Positions 26,500 to 35,095 of a DNA stretch of 64,000 nt are shown piece by piece. The notes below the pieces were generated by a model. That model was given only the letters and a program-made list of their open reading frames with translations, was not told the DNA's origin and made no database searches. The stretch is from Palleronia abyssalis (lineage in GTDB: Bacteria > Pseudomonadota > Alphaproteobacteria > Rhodobacterales > Rhodobacteraceae), in NCBI RefSeq assembly GCF_900302445.1, contig NZ_ONZF01000007.1:62001-126000 (forward strand), in the 5' to 3' direction. The position numbers were made by a program, and so were the translations under genes. Each line of letters opens with the position of its first letter. The stretch's first letter is position 1.

Positions 26500-27141
26500 T
26501 CAGGCACGCAACGCGGCCCCGAAAGCCGCGATCCTGTCAGCGTCTTTCACCCCTGCCGCGCTTTCGACCCCGGAGGAGACATCGACCTGCCGCGTGCCGG
26601 TCATGCGAACGGCCTCGGCCACATTATCGGGGGTGAGGCCCCCGGCCAGCATCCACGGCACGTTCCAGCGCCGGTCCGCAATCAGACGCCAGTCGAAGGG
26701 CAAGCCGTTACCGCCAGGAAGTTCGGCCTCTCGCGGGGGCTTGGCGTCGATCAGAAGCTGGTCGGCCGCTGCCGCATAGCGGTCGATATCAGCGATATCT
26801 TCGGGACCGGCCACCCCCACCGCTTTCATCACCGGCAGACCGCTGCGAGCCCTGACCTCGCGCACCCGCTCGGGCGTCTCGTGACCGTGAAGCTGGATCA
26901 TGTCCAACGCAACGGCCTCCGTCAGTGCATCGAGGGCCGCGTCGTCAGCATCCACCGTCAGCGCAACCTTCATGATGCCAGGCGGAGCGGTGGCCGCCAT
27001 CGCTGCCGCGGACGGGATATCCAGATGCCGGGGGGATTTCGGGAAGAAGACGAAGCCCAGGTAGGACGCACCAGCCAAGATCGCCGCCGGAATGTCGGCG
27101 GGATCGGTTAGACCGCAGATCTTGAATCGCGTATCGGTCAC
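26500..27141 (-). CDS. trpF: Phosphoribosylanthranilate isomerase
   Basis: TrpF converts phosphoribosylanthranilate to the enol-ribulose form in tryptophan synthesis. The 213-residue barrel begins [12 protein letters not shown] (catalytic Cys in KICG), has QLHGHE, and ends with the phosphate-binding AGGLTPDNV and VDVSSGVES. It starts with GTG, which overlaps the lapA stop as GTGA, indicating coupled translation. Confidence 0.96.
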   Translation of the reverse strand: MTDTRFKICGLTDPADIPAAILAGASYLGFVFFPKSPRHLDIPSAAAMAATAPPGIMKVALTVDADDAALDALTEAVALDMIQLHGHETPERVREVRARSGLPVMKAVGVAGPEDIADIDRYAAAADQLLIDAKPPREAELPGGNGLPFDWRLIADRRWNVPWMLAGGLTPDNVAEAVRMTGTRQVDVSSGVESAAGVKDADRIAAFGAALRA

Positions 27142-27509
27142 GAAGCCCGCTTCTGCGGCACCGACCCATCTTCAAGCAGTGCGAGGATCTCGTCCCCCTG
27201 CCCCGGCTTCTCGGCGCGCATCTTCTTCACCTCGCGCTGAAGCGATTCACGCTCTCGCCGTTCGGTTCGGGCCGCCGCACGATGCTTATGCTCGCGCGCG
27301 AATTCCCAAAGGAAGCCAATCAGCAGGCCGATAACGACCGCGCCGAGGATGACGACGAACATGGGCAAGGTCACCGACCACGTCAGTCCCAGGAAGGCTG
27401 CCATGGTCTCTGGCAGAAGCAGCAGTGTCACCGGTTGCGAATTGGCCAGCGCAACCGCGACGAGAAGCACCGCCACGATGGCCAGCACCACGAATTTAAC
27501 CACACGCAT
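27138..27509 (-). CDS. LapA family (DUF1049) membrane protein
   Basis: The 123-residue protein has the LapA pattern: helix 1, [14 protein letters not shown], helix 2, then a charged coiled-coil-like cytoplasmic tail ([18 protein letters not shown]). Escherichia coli LapA/LapB regulates LPS synthesis through LpxC turnover; LapB is not present here. It sits between ihfB and trpF, the usual alphaproteobacterial position. Confidence 0.85.
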   Translation of the reverse strand: MRVVKFVVLAIVAVLLVAVALANSQPVTLLLLPETMAAFLGLTWSVTLPMFVVILGAVVIGLLIGFLWEFAREHKHRAAARTERRERESLQREVKKMRAEKPGQGDEILALLEDGSVPQKRAS

Positions 27510-27512
27510 CGA

Positions 27513-27794
27513 TCAGCCCCCGTTCAACCTGTCCCGCAGCAACTTTCCCGCCTTGAAGAACGGAACGTGCTTTTCCTCGACGGGAACGGTTTCCCCCGTT
27601 CGGGGGTTCCGCCCCATTCGTGCATCGCGTTTCTTGACCGAGAACGCACCGAAGCCGCGCAGTTCGACCCTGTTGCCGCTGCACATGGCCGAGATGATTT
27701 CCTCGAAGATCGTGTTCACGATCCGCTCCACATCGCGCTGGGTAAGATGCGGGTTCTCCTCGGCGACCTTCTGGATGAGTTCGGAGCGAATCAT
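27513..27794 (-). CDS. ihfB: Integration host factor subunit beta
   Basis: The 93-residue DNA-bending protein forms a heterodimer with Ihf[11 protein letters not shown] holds the DNA-intercalating Pro arm and [10 protein letters not shown] the C-terminal helix. The ATG (MIRSELIQK) is preceded by GGAAGGAAG. It follows rpsA on the same strand, a standard arrangement, but a terminator between them suggests partly separate transcription. Confidence 0.96.
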   Translation of the reverse strand: MIRSELIQKVAEENPHLTQRDVERIVNTIFEEIISAMCSGNRVELRGFGAFSVKKRDARMGRNPRTGETVPVEEKHVPFFKAGKLLRDRLNGG

Positions 27795-27910
27795 CAACTT
27801 CCTTCCTTCTGTCTGGCCCGGGCAATGCCGGCGCCCGATGCTTTTTCGACACGAAAGATTGAACAGGACGCAACTCGGAACACTAAGACTGTCGCACTTT
27901 CGGGGGCAAC

Positions 27911-27938
27911 AAAAAACCCCCGCAGAGAACTGCGGGGG
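27911..27938 (-). terminator. Intrinsic terminator between rpsA and ihfB
   Basis: On the minus strand a 9-bp perfect stem (CCCCCGCAG with CTGCGGGGG, loop 27926-27929) is followed by six T residues. It is 28 bases beyond the rpsA stop and separates rpsA from ihfB. Confidence 0.92.
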
Positions 27939-27966
27939 CTCAAATTTACTCAAGTAGAGTGTGAAA

Positions 27967-29646
27967 TCACTCGTCGTCGCGGTTCAGTGCTGCGCCGAGA
28001 ATGTCGCCAAGCGACGCGCCCGAATCGGACGATCCGTACTGCGCCACGGCTTCTTTCTCTTCCGCAATCTCGCGGGCCTTGATCGACAGGCCAAGGCGGC
28101 GCGACTTCTGATCGACATTGGTGACGCGGACGTCCACCTTGTCGCCCACACCGAAACGCTCGGGGCGCTGTTCGGAGCGGTCGCGCGACAGGTCCGAGCG
28201 ACGGATGAAGGATTTCATGCCCTCGTACTCGACCTCGATGCCGCCATCCTCGATCGCCGTGACGGCCACGGTGATGATCGAGCCGCGCGACACCCCGCCG
28301 ACCACGTCCGAGAAGCTGTCGTCCATCGCCTTCATCGACAGCGAGATACGCTCTTTCTCGACATCCGTTTCGGTCACGACGGCCTGCACCGTGTCACCTT
28401 TGTGGAAGCGCTGGATGGCTTCTTCGCCACGTTCGTCCCACGAGATGTCCGAGAGGTGGACCATACCGTCGATGTCGTTGTCGAGTCCCACGAACAGACC
28501 GAATTCGGTGATGTTCTTGATCTCGCCCTCGACATGCGTGCCCTCGGGATGCGTCTCGGCGAAGACTTCCCACGGGTTGCGCTGCGTCTGCTTGAGACCA
28601 AGCGACACGCGACGCTTCTGGCTGTCGATCTCGAGCACCATGACCTCGACCTCTTGCGAGGTGGACACGATCTTTCCGGGATGGACGTTCTTCTTGGTCC
28701 AGGACATTTCGCTGACGTGGACCAGACCTTCGACGCCCGGCTCCAGCTCGACGAAAGCACCGTAGTCGGTGATGTTCGTCACGCGGCCCTGATGGACCGA
28801 ACCCAACGGGAACTTGGCTTCGACGGTATCCCACGGATCGTCCTGCAGCTGCTTCATGCCCAGGCTGATACGGTGGGTTTCCTTGTTGATCTTGATGACC
28901 TGCACCTTGATCGTCTCGCCGATGTTGACGATCTCGGACGGGTGGTTGACCCGACGCCACGCCATGTCGGTGACGTGCAGCAGGCCATCGACCCCGCCCA
29001 GGTCCACGAAGGCCCCGTATTCGGTGATGTTCTTGACCACGCCGTCCACGGCCTGACCTTCGGCCAGGTTCGAGATGACCTCGGCGCGCTGCTCGGCACG
29101 GCTTTCTTCCAGGATCGCACGACGCGAAACCACGATGTTACCGCGGCGACGGTCCATCTTCAGGATCTGGAACGGCTGCTTGAGACCCATCAGCGGGCCG
29201 GCATCGCGCACGGGGCGAACGTCAACTTGCGAACCGGGCAGGAACGCAACGGCGCCGCCGAGATCGACGGTGAAGCCGCCCTTGACGCGGCCGAAGATCG
29301 CGCCCTCGACGCGGTTCTCGTCGGCATAGGCCTTTTCAAGACGATCCCAGGCGGCTTCGCGACGGGCCATCTCGTGGCTGATCACGGCTTCGCCACGGGC
29401 GTTCTCGACCTGGCGGAGGTAGACTTCGACCTCGTCGCCCACATTGATTTCGGGGGCTTCGCCGGGCTGGGCGAATTCTTTCAGATCGACGCGGCCTTCC
29501 ATCTTGTAGCCGACGTCGATGATGGCTTGGCCGGCTTCGATCGCCAGAACCTTGCCTTTGACCACCGAACCCTCGTCCGGCGTGTCGATGTCGAAGCTTT
29601 CGTTCAGAAGCGCTTCGAATTCTTCCATGGATGCGTTTTGAGCCAT
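27967..29646 (-). CDS. rpsA: 30S ribosomal protein S1
   Basis: S1 binds mRNA and assists initiation. The 559-residue product has six S1 RNA-binding repeats; recurring signatures are [27 protein letters not shown] and [11 protein letters not shown], each about 85 residues apart. The ATG at 29646 ([10 protein letters not shown]) is the family start. A cmk gene, often found just upstream, is not present here. The plus-strand frame across it is a shadow. Confidence 0.97.
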   Translation of the reverse strand: MAQNASMEEFEALLNESFDIDTPDEGSVVKGKVLAIEAGQAIIDVGYKMEGRVDLKEFAQPGEAPEINVGDEVEVYLRQVENARGEAVISHEMARREAAWDRLEKAYADENRVEGAIFGRVKGGFTVDLGGAVAFLPGSQVDVRPVRDAGPLMGLKQPFQILKMDRRRGNIVVSRRAILEESRAEQRAEVISNLAEGQAVDGVVKNITEYGAFVDLGGVDGLLHVTDMAWRRVNHPSEIVNIGETIKVQVIKINKETHRISLGMKQLQDDPWDTVEAKFPLGSVHQGRVTNITDYGAFVELEPGVEGLVHVSEMSWTKKNVHPGKIVSTSQEVEVMVLEIDSQKRRVSLGLKQTQRNPWEVFAETHPEGTHVEGEIKNITEFGLFVGLDNDIDGMVHLSDISWDERGEEAIQRFHKGDTVQAVVTETDVEKERISLSMKAMDDSFSDVVGGVSRGSIITVAVTAIEDGGIEVEYEGMKSFIRRSDLSRDRSEQRPERFGVGDKVDVRVTNVDQKSRRLGLSIKAREIAEEKEAVAQYGSSDSGASLGDILGAALNRDDE

Positions 29647-29914
29647 AAGGTCTCTGATATCCTTTACGTCATCTATTCTGGCCGCGCGGTTGTCTCCGCG
29701 GGTCTCGGGTGGATTGGTCAGGGGACCGGGATGCGAAAAAGGGCCGGTGTACGAACCGACCCTGCCCACGTCCGAGGCTGTGCCCGCCCCTTCGACGCGC
29801 GTGACTTACAGCATCGCGGGGCGGTGAGGCAAGGGGAAAGCGGCGATTGCGTCGCTTGACGTTTCCGACAAAAGCCATCAGGATTTGGCGGGAAACAGAA
29901 TGCCCGGGTCCGCC

Positions 29915-30085
29915 ATGTCCGACTTCGACCGCCTTTCCGGCCCAGCCGCGCGCACTCAGGACGCGCTTCGCACGAGTCCACCGCCGCCCTCGCTTCATCG
30001 GTGCCTGATGGGCGGGGCCCCGGACGAAGCGGGCGTCGAGCTTTTGATGGATTGGCTGGCGCTTCGCCCGAAGGATGAAAGATGA
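29915..30085 (+). CDS. Small hypothetical protein coupled to hemP
   Basis: A possible 56-residue protein starting MSDFDRLSGPAARTQ and ending MDWLALRPKDER. Its stop overlaps the hemP start as ATGA, which is the main reason to accept it. No domain is recognisable, the ribosome-binding site is poor, and an earlier ATG lies at 29900, so this remains uncertain. Confidence 0.4.
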   Translation: MSDFDRLSGPAARTQDALRTSPPPPSLHRCLMGGAPDEAGVELLMDWLALRPKDER

Positions 30086-30243
30086 CCTCGGATACGACGG
30101 ACGCCACCGACGGAGATCGTCGCCCCGTCCACGATGCCCGCGCCCTTCTGAAGGGCGGCAGGACGGCAGAGATCGTCCTAGACGACGAAGCGGTTTATAT
30201 CCTGAGGCTGACCCGTTCCGGCAAGCTCATCCTGACGAAGTGA
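30082..30243 (+). CDS. hemP: Hemin uptake protein HemP
   Basis: This 53-residue protein shows the HemP signature: DARALLKGGRTAEIVLDD, then AVYILRLTRSGKLILTK at the C-terminus (R-L-T-x-x-G-K-L-I-L-T-K). HemP/HmuP-type proteins assist haem-uptake gene expression or function. No haem receptor or ABC importer is in the window. The ATG overlaps the upstream small gene. Confidence 0.85.
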   Translation: MTSDTTDATDGDRRPVHDARALLKGGRTAEIVLDDEAVYILRLTRSGKLILTK

Positions 30244-30260
30244 AAGGACCAGCCACCCCT

Positions 30261-30536
30261 ATGAGCAAGAGCAAGACCCAGTCCGCCTGCATCGGCGTCT
30301 GCAAGTTCAAACGCCCCGGTCCCGCAGGCGATCATTGCATCGGGTGTTCGATGACGAAGCCGCAAAAGAAAATCGCCAAGAAACAGAAGAAACCCGAGGC
30401 GGCCGAGGCGATGCTGGCCTTGGTCATCGCGCAGCAACACGCGATGGGCCGGTACGCCCATTGGCGTCCGGCCTATCTGAAGCGGTGCTTGAAGAAGGGG
30501 CGCGCCGTGCCCGGCATGGTACGCGACGCGTCCTGA
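30261..30536 (+). CDS. DUF1289 domain protein
   Basis: The 91-residue basic protein begins with ACIGVCKFKRPG followed by DHCIGCSMT, the C-x3-C...C-x2-C metal-binding pattern of DUF1289, here with a long Lys-rich linker. The ATG lies 18 bases after hemP and the two are probably cotranscribed. Function unknown; a small zinc- or iron-binding protein is plausible. Confidence 0.8.
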   Translation: MSKSKTQSACIGVCKFKRPGPAGDHCIGCSMTKPQKKIAKKQKKPEAAEAMLALVIAQQHAMGRYAHWRPAYLKRCLKKGRAVPGMVRDAS

Positions 30537-30540
30537 GGGA

Positions 30541-31011
30541 TCAGCGCAGATGGGCGCGCAGCATCCAGGCGAACTTGTCGTGGATGCGACCACGCTCGAT
30601 GGCCAGATCCTCGGTCCGGACGTCACCATGACCGGCGGCAATCTCGGACAGGCCGGCGAGCGTGGCGCCGATGGTTTCCTGCGCCTCGGCAAGGTGACGA
30701 ATCATCTCCTTGTCCTCGGCATGCTCGTCGCCTTCCTTTACTTTCGAACGGTCCAGATGCGTGGCAAGCTTGCCTTCCGCGGTCTCGCCGATGGCGCGGA
30801 CGCGCTCGGCCAGGTCGTCCTGACCGGTGAAATGATCCTCATAGATCTCCTGAAACAATGCGTGCAGCGGGCCAAAGGCCATGCCCGTCACGTTCCAATG
30901 GTAGTTTTGCGCCAACATCGTGGTGACCACGGTTTCAGCCAAGGCCTGGTTCAGAGCGGTGGCGATTTCGGCACTTGCGTCGGTCGATAGATCGGATGCG
31001 GTTTCTGCCAT
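30541..31011 (-). CDS. dps: Dps-type ferritin-like protein
   Basis: Dps forms a dodecamer that oxidises iron with H2O2 and protects DNA. The 156-residue sequence has the ferroxidase residues in AQNYHWNVTG and HALFQEIYEDHF, and the C-terminal helix KFAWMLRAHL. GCAGGAGAGTCCC before the ATG is a strong ribosome-binding site. It converges on the DUF1289 gene with a 4-bp gap; no OxyR-type site was assigned. Confidence 0.93.
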   Translation of the reverse strand: MAETASDLSTDASAEIATALNQALAETVVTTMLAQNYHWNVTGMAFGPLHALFQEIYEDHFTGQDDLAERVRAIGETAEGKLATHLDRSKVKEGDEHAEDKEMIRHLAEAQETIGATLAGLSEIAAGHGDVRTEDLAIERGRIHDKFAWMLRAHLR

Positions 31012-31087
31012 GGGACTCTCCTGCTTTTCATAGCGTTTGACACTTGGGTCGCTGGCGTCGGCTGGCTGCCCTTAGAACTATTCTAAT

Positions 31088-31504
31088 CTATGCGGCGGTA
31101 GATTCCAACCTTTCGGCCAGACCGTTCAGTAAAAGAAGAAGGTAGGGCGTTGCCTCGGGCCGGACGCGACGACGAGTCAGAAAGCGTGTGGACCCAAGAT
31201 CGTTGCGGGCTCGCGCCAAGGACAAGGCCAGCAGCCACGCTTCGTCGAAAGATTGGCCCGCCGCACCGGGACGCCACAGGACAGGGCGGCGGAACAGCAT
31301 CTCGGGCAGAGCTCGGGCAAGTGCCATCGCGAAATCCTCGGGGCCGGACGAAGGTTCCAACAAGGCACATGCGCCAATCGAGCCACGCGGACCGGCGCGA
31401 CAGGCCAGTGAGGCAAGGCGCAGAAACGCGATCAGCGGAGGTTGAGGCGCGGTGTCGGGCACCGCGGCGGGACCGGTGTCATGACGGCGAACGGTCTGAG
31501 TCAT
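31088..31504 (-). CDS. Conserved hypothetical protein
   Basis: The 138-residue protein is Leu/Ala/Arg-rich with predicted helices (IAFLRLASLACRAG, AWLLALSLARARNDL) and no membrane or catalytic motif I recognise. ATG 31504 (MTQTVRRH) is favoured by AGAGGGATTC upstream, although the frame is open further. It lies downstream of, and divergent to, nothing obviously related. Confidence 0.5.
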   Translation of the reverse strand: MTQTVRRHDTGPAAVPDTAPQPPLIAFLRLASLACRAGPRGSIGACALLEPSSGPEDFAMALARALPEMLFRRPVLWRPGAAGQSFDEAWLLALSLARARNDLGSTRFLTRRRVRPEATPYLLLLLNGLAERLESTAA

Positions 31505-31726
31505 CGCGAAGAATCCCTCTGGCATTCCCGACGACAATAGTAGGAGATGACCGCATTGGGAAGAACCAACCGCCACGGCCCCAGATTCACGAATAATTGG
31601 ATAGGCCATCGGGGCACGGACTGTCCCAGATCGCCCTTACCGTCATGCTGTCCGGAGACCCGAATTCAGGTCAGTTCGAACGAACGGCCGACTGCGAACA
31701 GGAATACGGCACCTTCAAAACCAGAA

Positions 31727-31752
31727 GGCCGCCCGCATCGCTGCGGACGGCC
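31727..31752 (-). terminator. Probable terminator of the PRC-barrel gene
   Basis: A stem of 11 pairs with one mismatch (GGCCGCCCGCA with TGCGGACGGCC, loop TCGC) lies 20 bases past the stop; the minus strand then reads TTCTGGTTTT. Confidence 0.6.
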
Positions 31753-31772
31753 CCAGGTCGAACACCGGTGGA

Positions 31773-32513
31773 TCAGTTCGCGGTCGAGCTTTCCTCGGCT
31801 TCCATCTCGCCCTCGGCGGGCTCCATGGCACCCTCGGTGGCGGTGCCGTCCATCTGGCCAGCGTCGGAGCCGGTGGCATTGCCGCCGCCTTCCTGCATCG
31901 CGTCGGCGCTCTCCTGCATTTCCTGCTGCTGGCGCTGCTCCTGGGCGGTCACGAACTCCGGCGCGGCTTCGAGGTCTTCGCGAGTCGCATCGGTGGTCAG
32001 ACGCGGCGTGCCGTCCTCGTTCTCCATGACCTGAAGCTGGCTCATCTCGATCGCGACGGACTTCTGACCGATCCCAAGGAAGCCACCAACCCCGATGACG
32101 ACACCTTCGACAGTGCCGTCCATGGTGATGATCAGGTCCGCGATATCTCCCACGGACTCGCCGTCTGCGGAAAACACCGTCGCCCCCATCATGTCGCCTG
32201 CGAGCATGCTGTTCTCGCCTTGCATGACGATCTGCCCCTCGACGGGCTGGGCGTTCTCTTCCGCGGTCTGGGCGTCCTCGGCCATTTCCTGACTGCTGCC
32301 GGCCGCCCCTTCGGCGGGCTCTTCGGTCATTTCGGTGTCGGAGGACACGTCGTCGCCTTCGACGGTTGCCGCCTCTTCACCGGTCTGGGCGGTGTCGTCG
32401 GTTTGCTCCATCTGTTGCTCTTCGGTGGCGTCCTCGGCCTCCTGAGCGGAAATCGACAGCGGGGCGGCCATCAAAGTGGTCGCCAGAATGATAGCGGTGG
32501 AATTCCTGAACAT
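31773..32513 (-). CDS. PRC-barrel domain protein, secreted
   Basis: The 246-residue precursor has an N-terminal signal (cleavage after SISAQ), a long acidic Glu/Ala/Thr-rich region, a PRC-barrel domain (MMGATVFSADGESVGDIADL through VVIGVGGFLGIGQK) and a low-complexity Met/Gln/Glu tail. PRC-barrels bind RNA or proteins; periplasmic versions are common in alphaproteobacteria without known function. GAGAGGAGTTTACG precedes the ATG. Confidence 0.8.
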   Translation of the reverse strand: MFRNSTAIILATTLMAAPLSISAQEAEDATEEQQMEQTDDTAQTGEEAATVEGDDVSSDTEMTEEPAEGAAGSSQEMAEDAQTAEENAQPVEGQIVMQGENSMLAGDMMGATVFSADGESVGDIADLIITMDGTVEGVVIGVGGFLGIGQKSVAIEMSQLQVMENEDGTPRLTTDATREDLEAAPEFVTAQEQRQQQEMQESADAMQEGGGNATGSDAGQMDGTATEGAMEPAEGEMEAEESSTAN

Positions 32514-32785
32514 CGTAAACTCCTCTCGGCGGTGTCGGCGGGCACGTTTGCCGTCCGATCGACCTTGTCCACGCAACAGCCAATCACGATAGCCGGTTCC
32601 CGGCGACAGCGGCGTTTCGCCCAATATACGTGGGCTTTCGGCGGGTTCGGACCGACGGCGCACTCCTGCCGGCGACGGGCTGGAACCGGCAGGTTTTCGC
32701 CACCCGCCAACGCCATCGCTTGATTTCACACCACCGTCACGGCCTTCTCACGATCGCGTTGTAAAACACCCTGTCGAGGAACCGA

Positions 32786-33310
32786 ATGCGGTCACGTCTC
32801 CTGCCCATCGTCGCGCTTCTGGGAGCAGTCTTGTCACTGTCGGCCTGCGGGACCCGCGCACCGCAAATCGCGATGCCCTCCGGGCTGAACAACGATCTGG
32901 TCACGCGTGCCGTCCACACGGCCACCGACATGGACCTGTCAGGCAAACGCGTCTGGTGCGTGCCCTTCGCCCGCAACGCCAGTGGGATATATTTGCGGGG
33001 CGACGCGCACACGTGGTGGGACCAGGCGCAAGGCCAGCTTGCCACCGGGCAGACCCCGTCAGTCGGGGCGGTCATGACGTTCAGTGATTCCGCCAAACTG
33101 CGCCGCGGGCATCTTGCGGTCGTGTCTCAGGTCGTTTCGGACCGCGAAATCCGAATCCATCACGCCAATTGGGAGCGGAACAAGGTTTCGCTCGACATGG
33201 GGGTGATCGATGTGTCGGACGCGGGTGACTGGTCCCGGGTCCGGGTCGAAAGCGTTCCGGGTGCCTTCGGCGGCGTTTACCCGGTGGATGGCTTCATCCG
33301 GAAAAACTGA
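32786..33310 (+). CDS. CHAP-domain lipoprotein
   Basis: The 174-residue precursor has a lipoprotein signal (LSACG) and a CHAP amidase/endopeptidase domain: VWCVPFARNASGIYLRGDAH carries the catalytic Cys, and RRGHLAVVSQVVSDREIRI includes the His. CHAP enzymes cut peptidoglycan cross-bridges or stem peptides, so a periplasmic cell-wall role is likely. CGAGGAACCGA precedes the ATG. Confidence 0.85.
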   Translation: MRSRLLPIVALLGAVLSLSACGTRAPQIAMPSGLNNDLVTRAVHTATDMDLSGKRVWCVPFARNASGIYLRGDAHTWWDQAQGQLATGQTPSVGAVMTFSDSAKLRRGHLAVVSQVVSDREIRIHHANWERNKVSLDMGVIDVSDAGDWSRVRVESVPGAFGGVYPVDGFIRKN

Positions 33311-33314
33311 CGGA

Positions 33315-34337
33315 TCACCCGTCTTTCGCCGCTGCCAGTCCCTGCCTGGCGAATTCCGGCACGTAGGCGCCCAGCTTCAGACCCCGTTCGGGGTCGCTGG
33401 CATTGCCGTCCAGCGCGCGTTTCTTGACGCCTTGCAGGATCGCCCCCATGCGGAAGAAGGCGAAGGCGAGATAGAAGTTCATCGCCGGCATATCGGCAAT
33501 ACCCATGCGGTCAGCGTATTGCGCGACGAACTGGGCATCCGAAGGAATACCCAGCGCGGCGCGGTCCACGCCCGCCAGACCGCGCCCCTCGTCCCCGGTC
33601 GGCATGCGCCACTGCATCAGAAGGGCGGCAAGGTCGGCGAAAGGATGGCCCAGCGTCGAAAGCTCCCAATCGAGGACCGCCACGGGCGTCGGACCGGTCG
33701 GGGCGAACAGCAGGTTGTCGATCCGATAGTCGCCGTGGACCAGCGTGCGCCGACCGTCGTCCTCCGGCGTGTTGTCGTGAAGCCAGTCGATCAGCGCATC
33801 CATCTCGGGGATCGGGTCGGTCTCGGACGCGCGGTACTGCTTCGTCCACCGACCGATCTGCCGGGCGAAATAGTCGCCCTCGGGTCCGAAATCCGATAGC
33901 CCCACCGAAGCGACGTCGACCGAATGGATCGCGGCAAGGACCCGGCTGAGGGCGGTATAGATCGACGCTCGCTCCGCCCGTTCGACTTCGGGCACGCGGG
34001 GGTCGTCGAAAGTGCGCCCTTCTACATGGGCCATCACGTAGAACATCGCACCGGTGACCGTCTCGTCCTCGCACAGCGCGATCATGTCCGGCACCGGGAC
34101 ATCGGTGTCGCGCAGCGCCCGCATGACCCGGAACTCGCGGTCGACCGCATGAGCCGATTTCAAGAGTTGGCCAGGCGGCTTTCGCCGAAGGACGTATCGA
34201 TGCCCGCCCGTTTGCAGCAGGAAGGTTGGATTGGACTGACCACCCGTCAATCGCGTGGCCGTCAGGTCTTCTTCCACCGTGACGCCCTGCTTTGCCAGCC
34301 AGGCCGCTACAGCCCCCTCGTCGATCAGATCGCGCAT
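33315..34337 (-). CDS. Phosphotransferase-family protein (APH fold, ACAD10/11-like)
   Basis: The 340-residue protein has the aminoglycoside-phosphotransferase fold: [10 protein letters not shown] near the N-terminus, catalytic [13 protein letters not shown] and metal-binding AVLDWEL. Similar proteins occur near acyl-CoA metabolism genes and may phosphorylate hydroxyacyl compounds; an acyl-CoA synthetase lies 2.6 kb downstream. AGGGAGGGCC before ATG 34337 decides the start over an upstream ATG at 34355. Confidence 0.85.
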   Translation of the reverse strand: MRDLIDEGAVAAWLAKQGVTVEEDLTATRLTGGQSNPTFLLQTGGHRYVLRRKPPGQLLKSAHAVDREFRVMRALRDTDVPVPDMIALCEDETVTGAMFYVMAHVEGRTFDDPRVPEVERAERASIYTALSRVLAAIHSVDVASVGLSDFGPEGDYFARQIGRWTKQYRASETDPIPEMDALIDWLHDNTPEDDGRRTLVHGDYRIDNLLFAPTGPTPVAVLDWELSTLGHPFADLAALLMQWRMPTGDEGRGLAGVDRAALGIPSDAQFVAQYADRMGIADMPAMNFYLAFAFFRMGAILQGVKKRALDGNASDPERGLKLGAYVPEFARQGLAAAKDG

Positions 34338-34452
34338 TTCGGCCCTCCCTTGCACTCGACCTACCCCACCAGGAATGCGCCGGAAACCCTGGCCTGTCCT
34401 CCGTCCGCGGCCGACACTACGTTCGCCCTGTTACACACGAAAGGATAAGCGG

Positions 34453-34890
34453 ATGAAGGCCCTTCTGCAGCGAGTCACCGAAGCCACGGTCAGCGTCGAG
34501 GGAGAGATCCTGGGTCGCACCGGCCCCGGCCTGATGATCCTGGTCTGCGCCATGCAGGGCGATACCGCCGCCAATGCCGACGCGCTGGCTGCGCGCACGT
34601 CGAAGCTTCGAATTTTCCGCGACGAAGACGGCCGGATGAACAAGTCAGTGCTCGATCTGGGCGGATCGGCCCTGGTTGTCAGCCAGTTCACGCTGGCGGC
34701 CGACACGAGCCGTGGCAACCGACCGGGATTCTCGCACGCCGCCCCGCCCGAAGACGGCCGTGCGTTGTACGAGCAGTATGCCAAGGCGTTGGCAGATACC
34801 GGCGTTCCGGTCGAGACGGGGCGCTTCGGGGCTGACATGCAGGTCGCGCTGATCAACGACGGCCCCGTGACCATCGCGCTTGAGGCATAG
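34453..34890 (+). CDS. dtd: D-aminoacyl-tRNA deacylase
   Basis: DTD removes D-amino acids (and glycine) from mischarged tRNA. The 145-residue product carries the two catalytic motifs SQFTL and NDGPVT and the N-terminal [24 protein letters not shown] precedes the ATG. It lies directly upstream of tRNA-Gly(TCC). Confidence 0.95.
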   Translation: MKALLQRVTEATVSVEGEILGRTGPGLMILVCAMQGDTAANADALAARTSKLRIFRDEDGRMNKSVLDLGGSALVVSQFTLAADTSRGNRPGFSHAAPPEDGRALYEQYAKALADTGVPVETGRFGADMQVALINDGPVTIALEA

Positions 34891-34937
34891 GGACTGCTTG
34901 CACCCAGCGGCCCGACGGTCTATCCACGGGATCGCAC

Positions 34938-35011
34938 GCGGGCGTTGTGTAATGGTAAGACCTCAGCCTTCCAAGCTGATGATACGGGTTCGATTCCCGT
35001 CGCCCGCTCCA
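34938..35011 (+). tRNA. tRNA-Gly (anticodon TCC)
   Basis: A 74-base tRNA folds with acceptor GCGGGCG / CGCCCGC, anticodon loop CTTCCAA (anticodon TCC, reads GGA and GGG), T-arm GGTTCGATTCC and an encoded CCA. It begins 47 bases after dtd. Confidence 0.95.
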
Positions 35012-35095
35012 ATCCTTCCGACATACGCGACCTCCTGACGGGTTGCATCGTCCGGCGCGGCGATGAAAAACCGGGTGGAGATCGAAGGAGCGCCC

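Noticed and set aside
27961-29859. A 632-codon open frame antisense to rpsA
   Set aside because: rpsA is certain from its S1 repeats; this frame has no homology and follows the same codon-bias pattern.
29647-29914. A cmk gene upstream of rpsA
   Set aside because: The interval is only 268 bases, and no P-loop or conserved cytidylate kinase motif is present in any frame.
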